A stretch of DNA of 16,093 nt, taken from Bdellovibrionales bacterium. Its GTDB lineage: Bacteria; Bdellovibrionota; Bdellovibrionia; Bdellovibrionales; UBA1609. A model generated the notes under the pieces. The model searched no databases and was not told the DNA's origin. It saw nothing but the letters and a program-made list of their open reading frames with translations. The position numbers were made by a program, and so were the translations under genes. Below, piece by piece: positions 1-5,495 of this stretch. The stretch spans positions 1-16,093 of the forward strand of contig JAGRAK010000014.1 in assembly GCA_020434645.1 (NCBI GenBank), in the 5' to 3' direction. Numbering within the stretch: the first letter of the stretch is position 1; the number at the start of each line of letters is the position of its first letter.

Positions 1-92
1 TGATTGATTTTGCCATCACGAGTGAGAATGTGCAGCTCTTTTAAAAGCTCAATAGATTGCCCATCGCGCATTTCTTCTAGTGGCTTTGTCAT
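1..92 (-). CDS. N-terminal fragment of an unidentified protein (runs off the window start)
   Basis: The minus strand opens with ATG at 92-90 and stays open to the window edge, giving about 30 residues that begin MTKPLEEMRDGQ and contain LLKELHILTRDGK. The start codon overlaps the stop of the upstream DUF1499 gene in an ATGA arrangement, the usual sign of translational coupling, so this is very likely a real downstream gene of the same operon. The fragment is too short to assign. The ELHILTRDGK-like segment vaguely recalls the leader of some SAM-dependent methyltransferases, but that is a weak impression and no catalytic motif lies in the visible part. Confidence 0.6.
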   Translation of the reverse strand, partial: MTKPLEEMRDGQSIELLKELHILTRDGKIN

Positions 93-532
93 GGTTTTAA
101 AAGACTCTTAAAAAATTCTTTAATGCGAGAGGCATTTTTGCCCAAATCACTTTTGCCAAGCCTTGATTTTGATCGCATGTGAACGGTGCTTGAGTTTTCG
201 TCTTCGCCTGGGCGCACTTCAATTACAATATCATCTTTAAATCTCATAAGACGAGTTGTCGCCGTGGCTTCAACCGTTTGGGTGGCGGCATCGCTTGAGA
301 TAATCTCCCAATCCGACTGGGCATGTGCCACCTTGTCGACGCGCTTGAACGCATCGGCTTGATTAAGCGGGAGCGGAAGCGGGCGAAGATCTACATAATA
401 GGCCTTTTGCTTGGCGAAAAAAGCTCCGGGGTAATTGTAGTCACGCCCTGGATTTTGTTTTGCAATGATTTTGTACTGCGGCGGTTGTGGATATGTAGTC
501 GTAATGTCATTGATTCTCGGAATATCAAACAT
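89..532 (-). CDS. DUF1499 family protein
   Basis: A 147-residue protein of the DUF1499 family, whose function is unknown. The family-typical C-terminal half is clear: a WEI strand near residue 75, then EATATTRLMRFKDDIVIEVR around 88-107, a serine-rich RSKSRLGKSDLG stretch around 120-131, and a closing helix NASRIKEFFKSL. No signal peptide or membrane segment is visible in this version. The frame is open further upstream to an ATG at 613, but the ATG at 532 is preferred. It has an AGGAAA Shine-Dalgarno element directly upstream, and the longer form would overlap the divergent gene's start while adding no family sequence. The stop overlaps the start of the next minus-strand gene by 4 bp, indicating an operon. 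Confidence 0.85.
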   Translation of the reverse strand: MFDIPRINDITTTYPQPPQYKIIAKQNPGRDYNYPGAFFAKQKAYYVDLRPLPLPLNQADAFKRVDKVAHAQSDWEIISSDAATQTVEATATTRLMRFKDDIVIEVRPGEDENSSTVHMRSKSRLGKSDLGKNASRIKEFFKSLLKP

Positions 533-570
533 ATTGTTTCCTATAAGTTTGCAAGCTAGATTTGTCACAA

Positions 571-576
571 TATATG
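571..576 (+). promoter_or_regulatory. Candidate -10 box (TATATG) for the DUF486 gene
   Basis: In the 68-bp divergent gap, TTGCAA at 549-554 and TATATG at 571-576 are separated by 16 bp. Each matches the sigma-70 consensus at four of six positions. Transcription would start near 583, leaving a short leader that holds the GGGAGG ribosome site at 590-595. This is a consensus match only, and the region is AT-rich enough for it to arise by chance. Confidence 0.25.
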
Positions 577-600
577 CATGAGTTTGGCCGGGAGGGCAAC

Positions 601-945
601 ATGTGGAAGCCAATAGGGTTGCTATTTATATCTAATATTTTCATGACCTATGCATGGTATGGGCATCTTAAAGACTTTAAAGATAAGGCCATCTGGCTTG
701 TGATCTTGCTGAGCTGGGGGGTTGCATTTTTCGAGTATTGTTTTCAAGTTCCTGCCAATCGAATTGGGAGTAGCACAATGAGCCTGGCTCAACTGAAAAT
801 ATCTCAAGAAATTATCACTATGCTGGTGTTTGCAGGATTTTCAGTCTTGTACATGAAAATTCCCCTAACTAAAAACTATCTCTATGCTAGTGCTTGCCTT
901 ATAGGAGCTGCATATTTTATGTTCAAAGACCTACCACAAACTTAA
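601..945 (+). CDS. DUF486 family four-helix membrane protein (DMT-like)
   Basis: A 114-residue integral membrane protein of the DUF486 family, related to the drug/metabolite transporter fold; its substrate is unknown. Four hydrophobic segments can be seen at about residues 2-20, 30-48, 69-86 and 92-109. The family signature FFEYCFQVPANRIG lies at 43-56, between helices 2 and 3. The frame opens earlier at 562, but the ATG at 601 is chosen because GGGAGG sits five bases upstream and because this gives the usual family length of about 110-115 residues. It is the first gene of a run with the DUF4920 and aminotransferase genes, and the next start lies only 10 bp after its stop. Confidence 0.88.
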   Translation: MWKPIGLLFISNIFMTYAWYGHLKDFKDKAIWLVILLSWGVAFFEYCFQVPANRIGSSTMSLAQLKISQEIITMLVFAGFSVLYMKIPLTKNYLYASACLIGAAYFMFKDLPQT

Positions 946-948
946 GGA
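944..948 (+). promoter_or_regulatory. Shine-Dalgarno (AAGGA) deciding the DUF4920 start
   Basis: AAGGA overlaps the TAA stop of the preceding gene. It lies seven bases before the ATG at 956 but only one base before a possible GTG start at 950. Spacing therefore favours the ATG at 956 and suggests coupled translation of the two genes. Confidence 0.6.
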
Positions 949-955
949 TGTGCTT

Positions 956-1444
956 ATGAAGTCAAATATTATTAAACTGATTATTCTTTTTTCTGTTTCA
1001 ATTTGCTTTGCAATTTCGGCATTAGCTGAAAAAAGTAAAGAGACCACTTCATCAGAAAAAACTAAATTTGGCGCAGCCGTTGCGGCTGAAGGCGTTGTTG
1101 GCCTAGATGAAATCTTGGCTCACCCCAAAGAAAACATCTCTAAAAAAATAGTGGCAGTGGCAAAAGTGAGCAAAGTCTGTAAGGCAAAAGGCTGCTGGAT
1201 GGAAGTTTCTGGAGATAAAGAAAAAGCTCGCGTCACATTCAAAAATTATGGTTTTTTTGTCCCTCAGAATATTCTGGATAAAAAAATTCGTATTCAAGGC
1301 GAGCTGACAGAGAAAACTATGTCTGTAAAAGAACAAAAACATTATTTAGCAGACGAGGGTCGCTCTAAAGAAGATATTGCGGCAGTTAAAGAGCCAAAGT
1401 TTGTTTATGAATTTGTTGCTGATGGCGTTGAGATTGTGAATTAA
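956..1444 (+). CDS. Exported DUF4920 family protein
   Basis: A 162-residue protein of the DUF4920 family, function unknown. The N terminus is a good signal peptide: lysines at 2 and 7, a hydrophobic core at about 8-20 and a probable SALA cleavage site near residue 24, so the protein should be periplasmic. The family core follows: a beta-rich section with VCKAKGCWMEV at about 74-84, ARVTFKNYGFFVP at 91-103, and SVKEQKHYLADEGRS at 123-137. The cysteine pair C75/C80 in CKAKGCWM is the family hallmark and may bind a metal or be redox-active, which is inference. The start at 956 rather than 950 is set by the ribosome site and the signal peptide. The gene ends in TAATG, overlapping the next start by one base. 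Confidence 0.85.
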   Translation: MKSNIIKLIILFSVSICFAISALAEKSKETTSSEKTKFGAAVAAEGVVGLDEILAHPKENISKKIVAVAKVSKVCKAKGCWMEVSGDKEKARVTFKNYGFFVPQNILDKKIRIQGELTEKTMSVKEQKHYLADEGRSKEDIAAVKEPKFVYEFVADGVEIVN

Positions 1445-2631
1445 TGAACTTTACGCAATATTTTAATCCTCCCGAGCAAATCTATTTAAATTCGGGCTCA
1501 CTGAATAAGTGCCCGAAATCAGTTGTCGAGGCCGTGCATCGATACGTTGACGCCGCTGAGGTGAACCCGACTAAATCACTATTTGAAAATTGGCAAAACC
1601 TTTGGAGTCTGCAAAAAATTGTCGCGGAGTATTTTAAAGCAAACCCTAAAGATCTATTTTTAAGACCCAATGTGACCTACGCCATGAACGATTTTATAAT
1701 GGGCGCAGAGCTACCGGCAAAGGGCTCTATAGTTATTTCGGATCTCGAGTACGGAGCCGTAGTCAATATTTGCCGACTGCGTGCAGAGCGTGATGGACGT
1801 AAGCTTGTTTCAATAAAATTAAAGGCGGAAGCGGATGCCTATACGACGACAGGTGAGGTTGTCGACAATGTTATGAAGCAGATCCCTCAAGATGCGAGTC
1901 TTGTTATGCTTTCACATGTGATGACCGGTACGGGTTTAAAATTACCTATAGATGAAATTGGCAAAGAGCTACGTAAGCGAGGTATTTTATTTGCGGTTGA
2001 CGGCGCTCATGGTCCTGGGGCTATGCCCATCGAATTTGATCAACTGCAAAATGTGGATTTCTATGGGGGCAATCTGCATAAATGGTTTCTCGGACCTAAG
2101 GGTTCGGCATTTGGATGGGCTCACCCATCGGTTCAAGGTAAAATAAAACCTATTATGGGCACTTGGACAATGTTTCCGCCAGTGCTCGAATTTTTTAATG
2201 TATTCGGCGATGGTGACCATTTTGCTTTACAAATGTTGATGTCACATACAAATAATTTTTCGTCATTTTACGCGTTAGCCGAGACAATTCAGTTCTGGAA
2301 GGAATTAGGCCCTGAAAATATCTATAAGCGCATTTATGAGCTTCAGAGTCATACACATAAAACAATGACTGAGCTCTTTGATTGGCCGTTAATATCGCCT
2401 TCGAATATCGAACTTCGTGGGCCACTATTAACTTATAAGCTGCCCCAGGTGTTGCAAGAAAAAGGCTATGCCATTGTTCTTGAGATGCTTGAACAACATA
2501 ATGTTCAACTGAATGTGCCAATGGTGCACGGTGAGGTTGTGCTGAGGCTCTCGCCTCACATTTACAACACTGAAGAAGAAATCACGCGCGGACTTACGCT
2601 ATTTAAAAAATATTGTGAGAGCTTGAGTTAA
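1444..2631 (+). CDS. PLP-dependent enzyme, aminotransferase class V / isopenicillin-N-epimerase-like
   Basis: A 395-residue fold-type I PLP enzyme of aminotransferase class V, nearest in style to isopenicillin N epimerase-like proteins. The N-terminal IYLNSGSLN (13-21) is typical of the group. VDGAHGPGAMP (185-195) carries the aspartate (D186) that contacts the pyridine nitrogen and the following histidine (H189). GGNLHKWFLGPKGSAF (208-223) contains the predicted Schiff-base lysine K213. Known members act as epimerases, cysteine desulfurase-like enzymes or aminotransferases, so the substrate cannot be read from sequence. No penicillin-type biosynthetic genes lie nearby. It is translationally coupled to the exported DUF4920 gene, yet has no signal peptide and should be cytoplasmic. 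The frame is intact and the length is normal. Confidence 0.88.
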   Translation: MNFTQYFNPPEQIYLNSGSLNKCPKSVVEAVHRYVDAAEVNPTKSLFENWQNLWSLQKIVAEYFKANPKDLFLRPNVTYAMNDFIMGAELPAKGSIVISDLEYGAVVNICRLRAERDGRKLVSIKLKAEADAYTTTGEVVDNVMKQIPQDASLVMLSHVMTGTGLKLPIDEIGKELRKRGILFAVDGAHGPGAMPIEFDQLQNVDFYGGNLHKWFLGPKGSAFGWAHPSVQGKIKPIMGTWTMFPPVLEFFNVFGDGDHFALQMLMSHTNNFSSFYALAETIQFWKELGPENIYKRIYELQSHTHKTMTELFDWPLISPSNIELRGPLLTYKLPQVLQEKGYAIVLEMLEQHNVQLNVPMVHGEVVLRLSPHIYNTEEEITRGLTLFKKYCESLS

Positions 2632-2678
2632 AAGTCTATAGGAGTGGGCGGTAATAGTGTAATGGCCCCGCTACCAGA

Positions 2679-4331
2679 TTATTTCTTTGCCTGCTCTTTC
2701 GCGAGCGATGCTTTTTTATCTAAGTAATAATTAAAATCGCCTTCGTAAATATTCAGATGATTTTTATCAAGTTCAAAAACGCGAGTGGTGATTTCGCGCA
2801 AGAAATATCGGTCATGGGAGACAATCATCACCGTGCCCGGAAAGCGCTTAATAGATTCAAGCAACACTTCTCGCGACTTAATATCAAGGTGGTTTGTTGG
2901 TTCATCTAGAACTAATAAGTTAATGGGTTGAGCGAGAATCGTGGCGAGCACAACTCGCGATTTTTCTCCGCCCGATAAAATTGAAATTCGCTTTTCAACT
3001 TCATCGCCGCTAAAACGAAGTGCGCCAAGTAAATTTCGCACATAAGAAATTGAAGAGTTCGGGATGCGATCATGAACTTCATCTACAACTGTCTTATCGG
3101 GGTCAAGAACATCCAGAGAGTTTTGGCTGAAATAACCCATTGAGATTGATGGGCCAACGGTGAGTTCACCATCTGTTTGTTTAGTTTGGCCTGCAATAAT
3201 TTTTAATAGAGTCGATTTGCCGGCGCCATTGACTCCGACAACAGCGACACGATCAAGTCGTTTCACAAGAGCTGTTGCGCCAGAAAAAACGAGTTTTTCT
3301 TTACCATTTTCTAGCGGCCATATTTTTTTAAGATTATTAAATTTGACCACTTCATCGCCGCCACGAGGAGGTTCAGGCCAAGTGAAGCTCATCGCCGCTT
3401 CTTCTGTCGGAATTTCTATGCGCTCGATTTTATCAATTTTTTTAACACGCGATTGAACTTGTGCCGCATGAGAGGCGCGAGCAGCAAATCGCGCAATAAA
3501 TTCTTCTTCTTTGGCGAGCATATCTTGTTGGCGTTTTTGAGAGGCGATCAGTTGTTCTAGTCGGATTGCGCGCTCTTTTTCGTAGTAATCGTAATTGCCA
3601 GTGTATGTTGTGATCGTTTTATTTGCGACCTCAGTGATTTTCGAAACAATGCGATTCATAAATTCGCGATCATGGCTTGTCATGAGCAATGCGCCCTTAA
3701 ATGTCGAAAGCCAAGACTCGAGCCAAACAATAGACTCCATATCAAGATGGTTTGTCGGCTCATCCATGAGTAAGAGCTCAGGGTCGACAACCAGTACTTT
3801 TGAAAGAGCGATACGCATCTTCCAGCCACCACTAAAAGATTCGGTGGGGCGATTGTAATCTTCAGGACCGATACCCAGCCCAGTTAAAATTTCTTGGGCA
3901 CGTGATTCTAAAGTGTAGCCGCCAAGACGTTCAAACTCGGCTTGGGTTTCGCCATATTGTTCAAGAAGTTTAGTCATGGCTTCTTCAGAAATCTCGTTTA
4001 CGGCAGAGTCTTCAAGGCGCTTTTCGTAGTCTTTTAATTTCGCGCTGAGGGTGTTGATGTTGGGGTCAGCGCTGACCACTTCTTCAAGGGCAGTGCGGCC
4101 ACGCATGTCTTCAATGTTTTGCGAAAAGTAACTGAGGCGAAGTTTATTTGGTATGGTGAGATAACCGTCGTCGACACCCTCTTCACCTGTAATTATGCGA
4201 AATAGCGTGGTTTTTCCGGCTCCATTGGGGCCGACTAGACCAATTTTTTCTCCGGGATTGATTTGAAAGTTCGCTCCGCTGTAGAGAATTTTAGAACCGT
4301 AATGTTTTGAGACATTTGATAATCCGATCAT
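2679..4331 (-). CDS. ABC-F family ATP-binding protein (Uup/YbiT/EttA-like)
   Basis: A 550-residue soluble protein with two ABC ATPase domains and no membrane segment, which is the ABC-F architecture. ABC-F proteins act on ribosomes as translation factors or antibiotic-protection proteins rather than as transporters. Domain 1 has Walker A GPNGAGKTT (34-42), a signature FSGGWKMR (166-173), Walker B LLMDEPTNHLD (187-197) and the SHD switch (219-221). A charged linker follows at about 235-320, matching the P-site tRNA interaction motif region. Domain 2 has GVNGAGKST (366-374), LSGGEKSR (452-459), LLVLDEPTNHLD (472-483) and SHDRYFL (505-511). All catalytic motifs are intact. There is no resistance-gene context, so a housekeeping role is more likely. 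The ribosome site before the ATG is weak (CAAGAAC). The gene is convergent with the aminotransferase gene and no clear terminator lies in the 47-bp gap. Confidence 0.93.
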   Translation of the reverse strand: MIGLSNVSKHYGSKILYSGANFQINPGEKIGLVGPNGAGKTTLFRIITGEEGVDDGYLTIPNKLRLSYFSQNIEDMRGRTALEEVVSADPNINTLSAKLKDYEKRLEDSAVNEISEEAMTKLLEQYGETQAEFERLGGYTLESRAQEILTGLGIGPEDYNRPTESFSGGWKMRIALSKVLVVDPELLLMDEPTNHLDMESIVWLESWLSTFKGALLMTSHDREFMNRIVSKITEVANKTITTYTGNYDYYEKERAIRLEQLIASQKRQQDMLAKEEEFIARFAARASHAAQVQSRVKKIDKIERIEIPTEEAAMSFTWPEPPRGGDEVVKFNNLKKIWPLENGKEKLVFSGATALVKRLDRVAVVGVNGAGKSTLLKIIAGQTKQTDGELTVGPSISMGYFSQNSLDVLDPDKTVVDEVHDRIPNSSISYVRNLLGALRFSGDEVEKRISILSGGEKSRVVLATILAQPINLLVLDEPTNHLDIKSREVLLESIKRFPGTVMIVSHDRYFLREITTRVFELDKNHLNIYEGDFNYYLDKKASLAKEQAKK

Positions 4332-4393
4332 GGGTTCTTGTAATACACGACGCCGTTCTTTACTAGAAAATTTAAGCCTGATAGCCTGTTTAT

Positions 4394-4732
4394 GTGATCT
4401 ACCATATTACCGAAAAAGCGCAGTGGCTGCTGGCCAAAGTTGAAGGAAAGCTTGAGCACGAAAGTCTCGAGTCGGAGGGTTTTATCCATTGCTGTACGGA
4501 GGCGCTTTTCCCGCAAGTTGTGGATTTTCATTTCAAGGGCTGGCCATCGATATATGTTTTAGAAATTGATGAAGAGAAAATAACTTCTGAGTTGAAGTGG
4601 GAGAAGGTCGGCGGGCATAGTTTTCCGCATATATACGGGCCGATCGATGTGGACTCTGTTGTTCGAGGAACTGAAATTTTTCCAAATGATGAGGGGATTT
4701 TCGAGTTCCCGTTTTCGCAGTTATTGCATTAA
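4394..4732 (+). CDS. DUF952 family small protein
   Basis: A 112-residue cytoplasmic protein of the DUF952 family, function not established. Diagnostic elements are IYHI at 2-5, SLESEGFIHCCTE at 24-36, a VLEIDEEKI strand at about 55-63, and FPHIYGPIDVDSVV at 77-90. Translation must begin at the GTG at 4394: an in-frame TAG lies just upstream at 4382, and the overlapping ATG at 4392 runs straight into a stop. No good Shine-Dalgarno sequence precedes it, so expression may be low. It is divergent from the ABC-F gene across a 62-bp gap and is followed by the region leading to rnpB. Length and motifs are normal for the family. Confidence 0.85.
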   Translation: MIYHITEKAQWLLAKVEGKLEHESLESEGFIHCCTEALFPQVVDFHFKGWPSIYVLEIDEEKITSELKWEKVGGHSFPHIYGPIDVDSVVRGTEIFPNDEGIFEFPFSQLLH

Positions 4733-4927
4733 AACTGGTTCACATAATTGTGGGTCAGTTTGAGATTAAAATGGCATTGAAAAATTTTGATACAGCATGA
4801 AGATCGAGCTGAGAGCTAAAATAACCAATATAAACATAGTTCTATGCACGTAGTCTTACCCCTTAGAGACCTTATCGGGCGGGTCTGGACTAGACTTTAG
4901 TCACACCTGAAAAAGATGCGTAGTGTC
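4733..4927. other. Intergenic region upstream of rnpB with small inverted repeats
   Basis: No credible ORF lies here. Two small hairpins can be drawn on the plus strand: AGACC (4867-4871) with GGTCT (4882-4886), and GACTA (4888-4892) with TAGTC (4898-4902). They sit side by side but neither ends in a T-run, so neither is a good terminator for the DUF952 gene. The stretch could be a leader, an upstream regulatory site or a minor repeat; nothing further can be claimed. Confidence 0.3.
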
Positions 4928-4955
4928 TTAAAAAGGTTACCAGGTACCTTTTTAA
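4928..4955. repeat. Perfect 10-bp inverted repeat overlapping the rnpB promoter
   Basis: TTAAAAAGGT (4928-4937) and ACCTTTTTAA (4946-4955) are exact reverse complements separated by eight bases. The right half also contains the eight-base palindrome AGGTACCT (4942-4949). The repeat covers the candidate -35 hexamer of rnpB. It could be an operator, or a weak bidirectional terminator insulating rnpB from the DUF952 gene, because it has an A-run before and a T-run after the stem. Confidence 0.5.
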
Positions 4956-4966
4956 TCTGATATAAA
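4937..4966 (+). promoter_or_regulatory. Candidate sigma-70-type promoter for rnpB
   Basis: A -35 element TTACCA (4937-4942, four of six consensus matches) and a -10 element TATAAA (4961-4966, five of six) are separated by 18 bp. The expected transcription start falls near 4973, at the edge of the P1 helix of the RNase P RNA that begins at about 4975. Agreement between the predicted start and the structural 5' end supports the assignment. Confidence 0.6.
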
Positions 4967-4974
4967 ACCCCCAC

Positions 4975-5344
4975 GTTAGAAGCGTAGACTATCGCTGGGG
5001 CTTGCAAAAGCTCGAGAGGAAAGTCCGGACTCCAAAGAGCAACACAGGGGGTAACGCCCCTCCGCCTTGAATGTACTGATCGCTACGGCGTGAAAGTGCT
5101 GATAGGTGAGGAACAGTGGAACAGAGAGAATGTCCGGGGCAAGGATCTGATTGGCGGGAACGGGAGCCTTTCAGGGAGTCGCCGGAGTGAAAACAGCCAA
5201 ACTCTGTGTGGAGCAAGATCAAATAGGGAAGCGCCAAGTGCGGCTCGCACGTGCTTCCGGGTAGATTGCTTGAGAGTGTGAGTAATTGCACTCCTAGAGG
5301 AATGATAGTTCACGACAGAATCCGGCTTATCGCGCTTCTAACTT
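4975..5344 (+). ncRNA. rnpB: RNase P RNA, bacterial class A
   Basis: This is the catalytic RNA of RNase P, which trims tRNA 5' leaders together with the RnpA protein. The universally conserved CR-I block GAGGAAAGTCCGGACTCC is at 5016-5033, and the CR-V block ACAGAATCCGGCTTA is at 5315-5329, preceded by TAGAGGAATGATAGTTCACG. The loop GGGTAACGCCC follows CR-I and GGGTAGATTGCTTGAG lies near 5260, both familiar from proteobacterial molecules. The closing P1 helix is a perfect 10-bp pairing of GTTAGAAGCG (4975-4984) with CGCTTCTAAC (5333-5342), which fixes both ends. The resulting length of about 370 nt is typical of class A. ORFs that can be drawn across it on either strand are artefacts of this RNA. 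Confidence 0.97.
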
Positions 5345-5346
5345 GT

Positions 5347-5384
5347 GGGGCTGACTTGTTCACTCAGGTCAGCCCCTCTTTTTT
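5347..5384 (+). terminator. Intrinsic terminator of rnpB
   Basis: GGGGCTGACTTG (5347-5358) pairs with CAGGTCAGCCCC (5365-5376) over 12 bp with one G-U pair, closing a six-base loop. TCTTTTTT (5377-5384) follows at once. This is a textbook Rho-independent terminator just beyond the P1 helix. Confidence 0.93.
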
Positions 5385-5430
5385 CTGAGAGAGTCTCAAA
5401 TTTTTGCGGATGGGCAGGGTGGTTAAGGGC

Positions 5431-5460
5431 TTGTCTAATGCAGACGACTCCTGCCATATT
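5431..5460 (+). promoter_or_regulatory. Weak candidate promoter for the permease gene
   Basis: TTGTCT (5431-5436) and CATATT (5455-5460) are spaced by 18 bp, about 35 bp before the permease start. A promoter is expected here because the gene follows the rnpB terminator, but the hexamers are poor matches and this is only the best of several weak options. Confidence 0.25.
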
Positions 5461-5495
5461 AACAAAATAAATCATCAAGGTTAGGACAAAATAAT

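Noticed and set aside
540..568. Minus-strand promoter GTGACA / TATAGG for the DUF1499 gene
   Set aside because: The -10 box would overlap the Shine-Dalgarno, leaving a leaderless transcript, which contradicts the ribosome site.
533..613. Longer DUF1499 protein starting at 613
   Set aside because: The extension overlaps the divergent DUF486 start and adds no family-like residues; the ATG at 532 has a good Shine-Dalgarno.
2632..2678. Terminator between the aminotransferase and ABC-F genes
   Set aside because: Only about four base pairs (GCGG/CCGC) can be formed and there is no T-run.
2679..4331. ABC-F gene as an antibiotic-resistance determinant
   Set aside because: It has a general Uup/YbiT/EttA-like layout, and no mobile or resistance context surrounds it.
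4989..5313. Several ORFs on both strands of 60-100 codons
   Set aside because: They lie inside the RNase P RNA, whose conserved blocks and P1 pairing explain the sequence.
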